From positions 2,604,001-2,668,000 of the forward strand of contig NC_013216.1 in NCBI RefSeq assembly GCF_000024205.1: a DNA stretch of 64,000 nt, written 5' to 3'. Positions 40,456 through 48,572 of the stretch are shown here, one piece after another (the first letter of the stretch is position 1; the number at the start of each line of letters is the position of its first letter). The DNA is from Desulfofarcimen acetoxidans DSM 771. GTDB lineage: Bacteria > Bacillota > Desulfotomaculia > Desulfotomaculales > Desulfofarciminaceae. Both the position numbers and the translations under genes were made by a program. A model generated the notes under the pieces. That model saw only the letters and a list, made by a program, of their open reading frames with translations. It did no database searches and was not told where the DNA came from.

Positions 40456-41340
40456 TTAAAATTTCATAAGTTGTCCAATCCCGATAAAAGGCGGTCCCAA
40501 AACGACTATGAATAGTGCAGGTAAAATGAAAAGTATCATAGGAGCTAACATTTTAATACTGGCCGCCTGTGCCATTTTTAAAGCGTTTGTCCTAAAATCT
40601 TGCTTTATTCTGTTTGCCTGGTCTTTTAAAACTTTTGCTATCGGTACACCCGTTCTCTCTGCTTGGATAATCGCGTCAACTAATAAGTTAACGTCTTTAA
40701 TGTCCAATCTTTGAGCCATGTTTTTCAATGCTTCAGAACGCCTACGTCCTAACTCTATTTCAACAAAGGCGTACTGAAATTCTTCAGCTAATATGCCGGG
40801 CATATGCTTAGTGACACGATCTATTGAAGTGCTGAGATCTAAACCGGCATCTATACCGTTAGTCAGTAAGTCGATGAAATCAAGTATTTCAAGTTGAGCT
40901 CTTTTCTGACGAGCCCTTATTTTCATATTGATATATTTCGTCGGCAATAAAAAAAACAACCCACCGGTTGCACCACCATAAAGTAATATTTTATCAATAG
41001 CTGGAAAATAAAAAATACCCGTAAGAACAGCAGCTCCTACCGATAATGTCAAACGCAACGTATATATTTCTTCCGCAGTTATTTTGCAGTTGGCTCTCCG
41101 TAAATTAAACTCCATTTTTTCTAGTGTCGTAACTGACGGCAATAGAGGCCGAAAAAGTTTTATAACACCGGCCTTTATTTTTTGTAAGGATAGTGATAAA
41201 TTTTCTTCTGAATTTTCTTCCGAAATTTGCAGATATTCTTCTAATCTCTTTTTTTCTTCCCTTCTCTTAACACCTATATAAAAAAGTATGAGAATAGGAA
41301 TTGCTCCGCAAAGAATGCCTATCTGTGTTATTGTATCCAA
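40456..41340 (-). CDS. tadC: TadC-like pilus assembly membrane protein (294 aa)
   Basis: T2SF/GspF-type domain in the second half: EILDFIDLLTNGIDAGLDLS, FAYVEIELGRRRSEAL-like region and DVNLLVDAIIQAERTGVPIA; hydrophobic segments at both ends and in the middle. Partner of TadB at the inner membrane platform. Ends 23 bp before pilin 5. Confidence 0.88.
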   Translation of the reverse strand: MDTITQIGILCGAIPILILFYIGVKRREEKKRLEEYLQISEENSEENLSLSLQKIKAGVIKLFRPLLPSVTTLEKMEFNLRRANCKITAEEIYTLRLTLSVGAAVLTGIFYFPAIDKILLYGGATGGLFFLLPTKYINMKIRARQKRAQLEILDFIDLLTNGIDAGLDLSTSIDRVTKHMPGILAEEFQYAFVEIELGRRRSEALKNMAQRLDIKDVNLLVDAIIQAERTGVPIAKVLKDQANRIKQDFRTNALKMAQAASIKMLAPMILFILPALFIVVLGPPFIGIGQLMKF

Positions 41341-41353
41341 ATAATCACTCCTA

Positions 41354-42274
41354 TCAATTAAATTTAATGGTACTTAGTTTATTGATTGTAAACCAACCAA
41401 GAAATACTAAAAAAACAGATAACATGAGCATCATAGTTCCATAGGGACTATCCAGCATAGGTTTCAAATAATCTGGTGACATTGTTTTTAGTATTATTAG
41501 CACAATAAAAGGCATTAAACCAGCAACAACCGCTCCCAGCTTTGCTTGTGTTGTATGGGCCTTTAAGACGTCGCGTGTTGCAATCCTCTCTTCGATTGTC
41601 AGGCAGATATTATCAAATCTTTCGGCTAGATTTCCGCCAAGTTGACGATGTATTTTTGCTGTCATAACTACCATCTTAAACTCTGCTACAGGAATTCTCA
41701 CTAACGCCTTTTCAAGCGCATCAGCGCTTGAAAATCCTAAGTCTATATCATATTTGATTCTTTTCAACTCTTCATTTATTTGGGGAGCCACACGGCCAAT
41801 TGATCCAGCTATAGCCTGGGCGAGAGATACACCCGACCGCAAACTGTTTGCCCATATGATTAGGCAGCCGTGAAGCTGCTTTGCTAACAATTCACCGCGT
41901 TTGCTGATCATGGCATTTAATATATTGATCGGAACATATAACCCGATTGGAATACCAATAAGTGCAACATAAGTACTTGTAAAAAGAAACTTTAATATGC
42001 CAAAAGCTATGGCAGCGCATAATACTTCCATAGCAAATACCTCTAATTCACCAAAATTCAAATTGGCTTTCTTAGCCTTTGAACTGATTTTGCTCAGAAT
42101 TCCAATATTGAGCTTGGGAATTCGGTACCGTGCAAGTTTTTCTTTACGTGCTTCCTCCTCTAATCCCACTATTTCCTGAAGCACTGTCCTCATGTTCTTA
42201 ATTTTAAGTATACATACACAACCATAAAACATTACAGCAATGAAAATCAGCAGCCCAAAATATATAGACTCCAT
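41354..42274 (-). CDS. tadB: TadB-like pilus assembly membrane protein (306 aa)
   Basis: GspF domain: LHGCLIIWANSLRSGVSLAQ, PQINEELKRIKYDIDLGFSS, RIPVAEFKMVVMTAKIHRQL, GGNLAERFDNI. N-terminal membrane helix and three more segments. Immediately follows CpaF, as in other Tad operons. Confidence 0.88.
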   Translation of the reverse strand: MESIYFGLLIFIAVMFYGCVCILKIKNMRTVLQEIVGLEEEARKEKLARYRIPKLNIGILSKISSKAKKANLNFGELEVFAMEVLCAAIAFGILKFLFTSTYVALIGIPIGLYVPINILNAMISKRGELLAKQLHGCLIIWANSLRSGVSLAQAIAGSIGRVAPQINEELKRIKYDIDLGFSSADALEKALVRIPVAEFKMVVMTAKIHRQLGGNLAERFDNICLTIEERIATRDVLKAHTTQAKLGAVVAGLMPFIVLIILKTMSPDYLKPMLDSPYGTMMLMLSVFLVFLGWFTINKLSTIKFN

Positions 42275-42276
42275 TG

Positions 42277-43632
42277 TTATTCCTCCTTGATCCAGGAGGG
42301 TATTTCTATACCCGCTTTTTCTAATACCGGTATAAATGCACTTCTGCCTGGCGCAGGTACTAATCTATCTTCATTTTTATCATATAGTAATATGTCCTGC
42401 ATAAGAATAGTCTCTCCGCTGATACCAAGTATCCCAGTGATATGAGATATTTTTCTTCTACCGTCCTTCAGCCTGGTTTGCTGTATAATCAAATCTATTG
42501 CTGCGGCAATCTGCTCTCTTATTGCCCGGCTGGGTAATTCCATACCAGACATCAGCACCATCGTTTCTAATCTGCTAACCATGTCTCTTGGCGTATTGGC
42601 GTGACCGGTAGTCAAAGAACCGTCGTGACCGGTGTTCATCGCCGTCAACATATCTAACGCTTCCCCGCTACGTACCTCACCGACTACGATTCTGTCTGGC
42701 CGCATACGTAAAGAGTTTCTAACCAGCTCCCGAATTGTAATCGCGCCTCTACCCTCAACGTTGGGAGGTTTAGATTCAAGTCTCACCACATGCGGCTGAT
42801 TTAACTGTAACTCAGCCGCATCCTCTATGGTTATAATTCTCTCATTCTCTGGAATAAAAGAACTTACAGCATTAAGTGATGATGTTTTACCGGAACCGGT
42901 CCCCCCTGAGATCAATATGTTCATTCTATTCTCAACACAAGACTTAATAAACTCAGCATCTTGCTCGGACATAGTGTGGTAGGTATGGATCAATTTATCC
43001 ATATCTAATGCCTTTCTAAATTTACGGATTGTAAGACACGGACCGTCTAAAGCCAACGGTGGAATTACAGCGTTTACCCTGGAACCATCCGGTAGCCTGG
43101 CATCCATCAGCGGAGTTGATTCATCAACGCGACGACCTATTGGGGAACCGATTTTTTCAATGATAGCCAATATGGCTTCTTCATCCGGTGGTATTACATC
43201 TGCTTTTGTAAGTAATCCGTCTTTTTCATAAAATATTTCCATAACGGTTTTTACAGGGCCAACTCTCTTCCCTTGTACCATTACTTCAGTGACATCCGGA
43301 TCATCAAGTAACTTGGTTATTACTCCGAATCCCAGTATTTCGTCTTGAATTTCTTCCGCCAGCGCATCCAGCGCCGGCAGCATAATGGAGGGGAAGTTTT
43401 TCCCCTCCGTCATTACTGCCTCATGGATCATGCCTCGCAATTTTCCCCTGATTAAAGGGTCGTGCTTCATTGCTACGAGTTGTTTGTCAAAACCTTGGAT
43501 AATCTCATTTACCTTAACACGCAATGTTTGGGCATCTATTAATCCTAAGTGTTGATCGTTTACAATCGTGCCGCCGGAATCCTTAACTTTTTGCGTAAAA
43601 TAATCAAAGTTTGGTTTAACAGCCAATGTCAA
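42277..43632 (-). CDS. cpaF: CpaF/TadA secretion ATPase (451 aa)
   Basis: TTG start 43632 after GGAGGTAC. VirB11-like ATPase: NILISGGTGSGKTSSLNA (Walker A), ITIEDAAELQL (Walker B region), RPDRIVVGEVRSGEALDML, GHDGSLTTGHANTPRDMV. The N-terminal domain of about 150 residues is present. Powers pilus assembly. Confidence 0.92.
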   Translation of the reverse strand: MTLAVKPNFDYFTQKVKDSGGTIVNDQHLGLIDAQTLRVKVNEIIQGFDKQLVAMKHDPLIRGKLRGMIHEAVMTEGKNFPSIMLPALDALAEEIQDEILGFGVITKLLDDPDVTEVMVQGKRVGPVKTVMEIFYEKDGLLTKADVIPPDEEAILAIIEKIGSPIGRRVDESTPLMDARLPDGSRVNAVIPPLALDGPCLTIRKFRKALDMDKLIHTYHTMSEQDAEFIKSCVENRMNILISGGTGSGKTSSLNAVSSFIPENERIITIEDAAELQLNQPHVVRLESKPPNVEGRGAITIRELVRNSLRMRPDRIVVGEVRSGEALDMLTAMNTGHDGSLTTGHANTPRDMVSRLETMVLMSGMELPSRAIREQIAAAIDLIIQQTRLKDGRRKISHITGILGISGETILMQDILLYDKNEDRLVPAPGRSAFIPVLEKAGIEIPSWIKEE

Positions 43633-43678
43633 TTAAAATGTACCTCCTTTTCATTTATGCAGTATTTTTTGGGAAGGT

Positions 43679-44044
43679 CTAGATTCGTCTATTAACCATG
43701 TCTCTCGGCGTATTGCCATGCCAGGTAGCATAAGAACCGTCATGACCTGTATTCATAGCAGTTAGCAGGTCTACTATTTCTTCGCCACGTATTTCACCGA
43801 TAATAATTCTATTCGGTGTCATACGGAGTGATTCTCTGACCAACTCATGGAAAGTAGGGAGAATAGGGAGATTAGTTGTACCCTTACCTTCTACTTTAGA
43901 AGGTCTAGATTGCAATTCAGACGCATCTTCGATAACTACAATTCGCTCATTATCTGGGATAGAGGAATTTAAAGCATCAATTATTGATGTTTTACCGGAA
44001 CCGGTACCTCCCGATATCTGGTAGGTATTTGATGATAACTTCAA
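43679..44044 (-). CDS. Mini-CpaF: internally deleted CpaF paralogue (121 aa)
   Basis: TTG 44044 after GGGGGTGC, in a leader resembling that of cpaF. Keeps Walker A (SGGTGSGKTSIIDAL), Walker B (IVVIEDASELQS), NRIIIGEIRGEEIVDLLTAM and GHDGSYATWHGNTPRDMV, then stops. The N-terminal domain and last 100 residues are lost. It may be debris or a regulatory ATPase. Confidence 0.6.
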   Translation of the reverse strand: MKLSSNTYQISGGTGSGKTSIIDALNSSIPDNERIVVIEDASELQSRPSKVEGKGTTNLPILPTFHELVRESLRMTPNRIIIGEIRGEEIVDLLTAMNTGHDGSYATWHGNTPRDMVNRRI

Positions 44045-45295
44045 TTAAAATGCACCCCCTGAACGTTTCCAAAAAGCAAATTTTAATAAACTGCTTTTTT
44101 CCGGAGCTATATTTGACGGTATGATTGTGTTACACAAGCTGGTTACAGACTTAGCAAATTTGCTGGCCCTGCGGCTCAGCACAGGCGGTGTTCCCAGGTT
44201 GCTTTCTACCTGCACCCCTTCGTCATATGGAATTATGCCGGCCAATTTCATATTTAGTACAGACGTCATGTCATTTACTCTCAAAGGTTGTTTTTTGGGC
44301 ATTTTTGTAACTAACAATGAAAATTTATCCTTTTCAAAGTTAATCATGTCCATTCTTCTAATTACCGTGTTCGTTTTAGCTACTGTTGCAGAATCGGGAG
44401 GAACCAGAATAAATACCCTTGTTGCGTGTTCAATCGTTATTAATGTAGGAGCAATTAACAGTGGCGCTGTATCAACAATAACAACATCAAAACGACGTGT
44501 TAAAATTGAGAGTATTTTACCGGTTATTTCCGGATTGATCAGTTCCCCTTCTTCGTGATTGAGAGGAGCCGGTAATATTTTTAGTCCTGTAGAATGATGA
44601 TCTGCAAGGCATTGGCTCAAATCATCACTGTTCCCGCGTATCCAGTCAACCATCGTGGTTGTTGGTTTCACTTTAAGCCTGGTTACAACATCACCGCTGA
44701 AAACATCAAAATCAACCAGTACGGTGCTCTGACCTTGCTTTGCCAGAGCAATACCCGTATTAATGGCCATTGTAGTCTTACCCACACCGCCATTTACACC
44801 GAAAAAGCAGATTAATTCCCGTTTAGGAATTATAGTTGGCTTCTGCTGTCCATGTACCGGAAAAGGTTGGTTACGTTTCCGTTCTGGTACCACATTGTTT
44901 ATTTGAGCATTGTTGACTTGACTGTAATCAGGTGTACTTTGTCTTGTCAGTTGTTCGCGTAAAGGTCTTTTAACCGATGAAGTTTGTATTTTCCCGGACA
45001 TTTCGGTTGCAGCAGTTTCTTTTAACCAAACACCTTTACACCCGTTGAAAGTTGACTTTTTCCAGATTTCAATGTTAGTTATGTTCGCAGTTAAAATATA
45101 GCAGTCAACACCTTGGCTACTTAAGTGTCGGGCAATAGCTTCCCATTCAGAAAAATCATCCGATATTACGGCTATATTCACCATACCGTTATTAAAAGCG
45201 TCTTGAGTAGTTGTTGCAACAACAAAATCTGCATTAACGGCAGTAGTCAATGACCTTATAAATTCTGCATTTGTATCACAAATTAATACTTTCAT
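44045..45295 (-). CDS. cpaE: CpaE-like MinD/ParA-type ATPase (416 aa)
   Basis: N-terminal receiver-like domain (MKVLICDTNAEFIRSL, residues 1-120), basic/Pro-rich linker and SIMIBI ATPase: ICFFGVNGGVGKTTMAINTG, VLVDFDVFSGDVVTRL, VVIVDTAPLL. This domain order is the CpaE/TadZ standard. Localises Tad assembly. Confidence 0.88.
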   Translation of the reverse strand: MKVLICDTNAEFIRSLTTAVNADFVVATTTQDAFNNGMVNIAVISDDFSEWEAIARHLSSQGVDCYILTANITNIEIWKKSTFNGCKGVWLKETAATEMSGKIQTSSVKRPLREQLTRQSTPDYSQVNNAQINNVVPERKRNQPFPVHGQQKPTIIPKRELICFFGVNGGVGKTTMAINTGIALAKQGQSTVLVDFDVFSGDVVTRLKVKPTTTMVDWIRGNSDDLSQCLADHHSTGLKILPAPLNHEEGELINPEITGKILSILTRRFDVVIVDTAPLLIAPTLITIEHATRVFILVPPDSATVAKTNTVIRRMDMINFEKDKFSLLVTKMPKKQPLRVNDMTSVLNMKLAGIIPYDEGVQVESNLGTPPVLSRRASKFAKSVTSLCNTIIPSNIAPEKSSLLKFAFWKRSGGAF

Positions 45296-45302
45296 TAATT
45301 AA

Positions 45303-46046
45303 TTAGCCTCCTGCATTGATTTGTTGCTGTTGCTGAATATATTTTTCAATAAAACTTTGAGATGTTGTTGGTGTGGTTCTGGCCGCGTTTGTATCAGGTT
45401 GATACGGATTGAGAGACAATTTTATAGTACCTGCTGTTTCAGCAAATCCTACATCCTGTGCCTGTTGGGGAGTTAACCCCAATATTACGCCGGTCGGTTT
45501 ATTCGGTTCCCCTGTGACTGCTATTACGGGTACCTGAACTCCGATTGTCTGACTAACGGGTTGTTGTAATCCGCCCATTGGAAGTTTCATATTACCAACT
45601 ACATCGACACGATCACCGGGCATTATTTTACCGTCTAAAGCATTTACTCCTTGCACTGTTACCGGAGTAGCCCTTAGTTTAGGATCTTTGAATTGCGATA
45701 TCTGCGTGGTTAACAAACTTCCTGGTCCTTCGATTGCCAGAAAATCTTTGCTGACAGGGTAGCCTGCCGGAATAACAGTTCTGGTTACTTTTCCAATTAA
45801 ATTTTGACTGTTTGGGAACATACCTTGTTTAATTGCTGCTTTAGGTATGTTTTCTACAGCAAGCATTTCTTTCTCATTTTCTTCTGTTATCGGTGTGTAA
45901 GCCGGAATTTCAACCTTAGCAACCACAACCGGCAGCACCGCGGTATACTTTCTTATTGTTTGCATGCCTAAAAATCCAGCTGCAACGGCAGCTATAAGAG
46001 TAATAAATAAAAGATAGCTGCTTGATTTTTTATTAAATAATTTCAA
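45303..46046 (-). CDS. cpaB: CpaB/RcpC-like pilus assembly protein (247 aa)
   Basis: N-terminal membrane anchor (SYLLFITLIAAVAAGFLGMQ), SAF domain (VEIPAYTPITEEN, NLIGKVTRTVIPAGYPVSKD) and the RcpC/CpaB segment GDRVDVVGNMKLP, GVILGLTPQQAQDVGFAE. The order and length match CpaB. Confidence 0.88.
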   Translation of the reverse strand: MKLFNKKSSSYLLFITLIAAVAAGFLGMQTIRKYTAVLPVVVAKVEIPAYTPITEENEKEMLAVENIPKAAIKQGMFPNSQNLIGKVTRTVIPAGYPVSKDFLAIEGPGSLLTTQISQFKDPKLRATPVTVQGVNALDGKIMPGDRVDVVGNMKLPMGGLQQPVSQTIGVQVPVIAVTGEPNKPTGVILGLTPQQAQDVGFAETAGTIKLSLNPYQPDTNAARTTPTTSQSFIEKYIQQQQQINAGG

Positions 46047-46059
46047 ATAGACACTCCTT

Positions 46060-46644
46060 TCAAGAAATTATCAAGTCCCACTGTTCGGATTTATTTCGAC
46101 CGGGCTTATTCAGTTCTTGACTAAACATTTTTTTGAATATTTTTTTATGTTTTTTAGGATTATACAGATTTAAGAAATCTTTAGATAAAACAATCCCGGA
46201 ATATCTCCGGCCTTCTAAAATTTCCATTGTCTTGTCAAGCCAAAAGCGATTGAACGTGTTTAATGTGACAGTGGATAATTTACCATTTACTTTTAATTCT
46301 TGTATTTTTCTTAAATCATGTTCTAATTTTTCCTTAAATTGTTCTATACTTTCGTACTTTTTTGAGGGGTTTACGTGCATTTCCGTTACCCGGCCGGATA
46401 CAAAGATACCATATTTTCGAGTGTACAAATTATATATCCAGCCGTTACAGGGATACAAAATAGTTGCAGATAAACCCAGTTTTTTGGATTTTAACTTATG
46501 GTATTTTGCCCAGCAAAGAATTGATGTAATGTAGATAATAAACACCATGCTACATAAGCTAAATTCCGCTAAAGGGTATACAATTGTGAATAGGCTCCAT
46601 ATTGAAAAAACAATAAGAAATACAGATTTATTTAACCCCAGCAA
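46060..46644 (-). CDS. Hypothetical protein with N-terminal membrane helices (194 aa)
   Basis: Two hydrophobic helices (SVFLIVFSIWSLFTIVYPLA and SMVFIIYITSILCW) and a soluble basic domain (from about residue 60). It lies between CpaB and the TadG-like protein in the same direction. No family recognised. Confidence 0.55.
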   Translation of the reverse strand: MLGLNKSVFLIVFSIWSLFTIVYPLAEFSLCSMVFIIYITSILCWAKYHKLKSKKLGLSATILYPCNGWIYNLYTRKYGIFVSGRVTEMHVNPSKKYESIEQFKEKLEHDLRKIQELKVNGKLSTVTLNTFNRFWLDKTMEILEGRRYSGIVLSKDFLNLYNPKKHKKIFKKMFSQELNKPGRNKSEQWDLIIS

Positions 46645-46678
46645 TACAAAATTGTTATAAATAGCTTTCTCTCCTTTC

Positions 46679-47137
46679 TTATGTGTCTTTGGCCTTGCTT
46701 ATAGCTACCCTGGTAACGGTTATATGGTTTCCCATCCCTGATATAGGTCCTGCGATATAACTTTGAATTTTTGCCGTAACACCCCACTTGTAGGCATCCA
46801 AATAACCGTCAGAGTCTTCGTCAAGCGCACTATGATTACTTGTATCAACTATTGTTACACCTTTATCAATGAATTTCATGCTGCTAACATTTTGGTTCCA
46901 AACATCTGTCGCTCTGGCTTCTGCTATTATGGGGTCTAACAGCAGTTTTTTATTGGTGACACTTCCTGTCCCATCGGTAATAAGTTTAGCCGACACTGCA
47001 CTGCTTCCAGCCAAAGAAGCTGCATCACAAGCAGCTTGCAGTTGGTGTTTTAAAACATATGCTCGGCCATAATCCAGTCCTAATGCGCTAAACATTAGCA
47101 TTACCGGAAGGATTACCGCAAGGTATGCGGTAATCAA
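46679..47137 (-). CDS. TadE/G-like (pseudo)pilin (152 aa)
   Basis: ITAYLAVILPVMLMFSALGL, then DYGRAYVLKHQLQAACDAASLAG: the TadG/TadE pattern (D.gr....lq.A.DAAsLAG). Probable TTG start; the frame is open for about 8 residues more (FTNVLKNERG), which resemble the usual N-terminus. The C-terminal part is beta-rich. No VWA domain. Confidence 0.75.
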   Translation of the reverse strand: MITAYLAVILPVMLMFSALGLDYGRAYVLKHQLQAACDAASLAGSSAVSAKLITDGTGSVTNKKLLLDPIIAEARATDVWNQNVSSMKFIDKGVTIVDTSNHSALDEDSDGYLDAYKWGVTAKIQSYIAGPISGMGNHITVTRVAISKAKDT

Positions 47138-47202
47138 TCCCCTTTCGTTTTTTAATACATTCGTAAATAATCCCCCCTTTTTTTAAATGCCCCTAAAAAT
47201 AG

Positions 47203-47236
47203 TAAAGGGTTAGCTTTTGAGAGCTAACCCTTTGCT
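47203..47236 (-). terminator. Intrinsic terminator
   Basis: AAAGGGTTAGCT/AGCTAACCCTTT, 12-bp perfect stem overlapping the stop of the small membrane protein at 47224. Confidence 0.85.
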
Positions 47237-47433
47237 ATAGTAATTTTCTTTTTTCGCCATTCTAAAATTAAGCCAACAATAAGTAAAAGTATAATAAATA
47301 CCCACAATATCATGCAAATAATTGCAAGTATCCAAAACCATAATGTATGAATCTGAATTGGGAATATAATATAGAAGAAACTCAGGACAAAACTATACAT
47401 TATAAAAGCTTTAAATAATGCATCAGCCAACAA
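47224..47433 (-). CDS. Small membrane protein (about 69 aa)
   Basis: Probable TTG start 47433 after GGGAGGATAC. Two hydrophobic helices (MYSFVLSFFYIIFPIQ and LWFWILAIICMILWVFIILL) and a basic C-terminus (EWRKKKITIAKG). Earlier in-frame starts fall into the hammerhead-like region. Role unknown. Confidence 0.55.
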   Translation of the reverse strand: MLADALFKAFIMYSFVLSFFYIIFPIQIHTLWFWILAIICMILWVFIILLLIVGLILEWRKKKITIAKG

Positions 47434-47480
47434 GTTGTATCCTCCCATTAAGCATTTTTTAACCAAAACCCACCAGAATT

Positions 47481-47504
47481 CCCCCACCTCTAAGGTGGTG
47501 GGAT
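47481..47504. other. CCACCT/AGGTGG hairpin
   Basis: CCACCT-CTA-AGGTGG hairpin next to the degenerate hammerhead; such hairpins occur at ends of IS200/IS605-type elements, so it could be an IS605-type end remnant. No transposase nearby. Confidence 0.3.
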
Positions 47505-47518
47505 GAATAATTGTCCCC

Positions 47519-47576
47519 GGTTCTCCGATAATTATGTCGGTTTCACCCAGGCACCACCTGGGACTCATCAGGCAAG
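47519..47576 (-). ncRNA. Degenerate hammerhead ribozyme (copy 3)
   Basis: Keeps CTTGC-CTGATGA, stem II (CCCAGG/CCTGGG, compensatory against CCCGG/CCGGG) and GAAA, and stem III CCGA/TCGG. After stem III the expected TC-GCAGG is replaced by AGAACC, so the cleavage site and stem I 3' strand are lost. It probably cannot self-cleave. Confidence 0.65.
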
Positions 47577-47630
47577 TTTATATTTTTGTCAGTCGGTAGC
47601 GGCTCCCTGTCTCTTTGTCTTCAAATTCCA
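47577..47630 (-). pseudogene. 3' end of an XRE gene, copy of 1274-1320
   Basis: About 50 bp nearly identical to the end of the 1274 regulator (encoding DKETGSRYRLTKI), ending in the degenerate hammerhead. The rest of the gene is absent. Confidence 0.75.
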
Positions 47631-47935
47631 ATAAAAAACAAACCATTAGTTTTATTGATTAATAGTTGTATTTCCATGCCTGGTATAGGATTTATAACTT
47701 TCAACGATGCGGCACTTTTAAACATATCAACGTTATTATTGTTGTTAACAAAGAAGTTATGATGTTCTCTTTAAATGTTGTTTTTTTAGTAGGTAATAAT
47801 GTTTTCCACCCCAAAAACCTATTAATTAATTGATCAATCTGATAAAAATGAAATATTATCAAGGAACAAAAGATAAAAAGTAGAACAATATTAATTATAC
47901 TAAAGAAAAATTTTCTTTTAGGAGTACAATTTAAT

Positions 47936-48532
47936 ATGCCATACATTTTATTTAGCTTATTAATAACTATTTCAATAGCTGTATATAGCTCATATATTTT
48001 ATTTAATAACATTTCCTTATTAATAATAAACATTACGTTACCTTCTATCGCTGCCAGTATATTAACTGGTATAGTATTGGCTCTTTTAGGATATTTGCTA
48101 CTACATAAAATAAAAATTTGGACTGATAGCGTAACTTTCGTTGTCAGTAAAATACTTACTAAAGGAAATACTTTCAGTTTAATCCTAATATCCACTATAG
48201 CGGCAGTAGGTGAAGAGTTTTACGCAAGAGGATTTATACTTGTTTTTTACAATACACATGGTCTAAATCTTGACTTAATTCTAATTATCATTTTTGCAAA
48301 TTTTTTATGGACCTTAAATCACATATTTAATGCTAAGGAACATTTTAGAAAAGGTATGAATCAAACCATAAAAAAATCAACTCCTCATCTTGTCGTGGTA
48401 TTTTTAATAGGTATTCCTCTAACCATATTGACCTTAATTTTTAATTCAATTACACCCCCAATCATTGCACACTTTTCTTTTGACTTATTATTTGGGTTGC
48501 TTTATCGTCATTATATTAAATCTAACCCCTAA
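47936..48532 (+). CDS. CPBP-family intramembrane metalloprotease (198 aa)
   Basis: AGGAG upstream of the ATG. Six or so membrane helices. Motif 1 GEEFYARGFIL (EExxxR), motif 2 LWTLNHIFNA, motif 3 AHFSFDLLFG. These are the CPBP/Abi catalytic motifs. Often linked to bacteriocin self-immunity or surface maturation. Opposite orientation to its neighbours. Confidence 0.85.
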   Translation: MPYILFSLLITISIAVYSSYILFNNISLLIINITLPSIAASILTGIVLALLGYLLLHKIKIWTDSVTFVVSKILTKGNTFSLILISTIAAVGEEFYARGFILVFYNTHGLNLDLILIIIFANFLWTLNHIFNAKEHFRKGMNQTIKKSTPHLVVVFLIGIPLTILTLIFNSITPPIIAHFSFDLLFGLLYRHYIKSNP

Positions 48533-48539
48533 AAATAGA

Positions 48540-48566
48540 AAATGGTTAGCTCTTATGAGCTAACCA
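48540..48566. terminator. Bidirectional terminator
   Basis: AATGGTTAGCT/AGCTAACCATT, 11-bp perfect stem between convergent genes (47936 plus and 48573 minus). Confidence 0.85.
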
Positions 48567-48572
48567 TTAGTT

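Noticed and set aside
44121-44815. Plus-strand ORFs over cpaE
   Set aside because: Antisense frames of the CpaE gene; no motif support.
47701-48195. 164-aa minus ORF opposite the CPBP gene
   Set aside because: The plus strand carries the CPBP motifs with a good start; the minus frame is its shadow.
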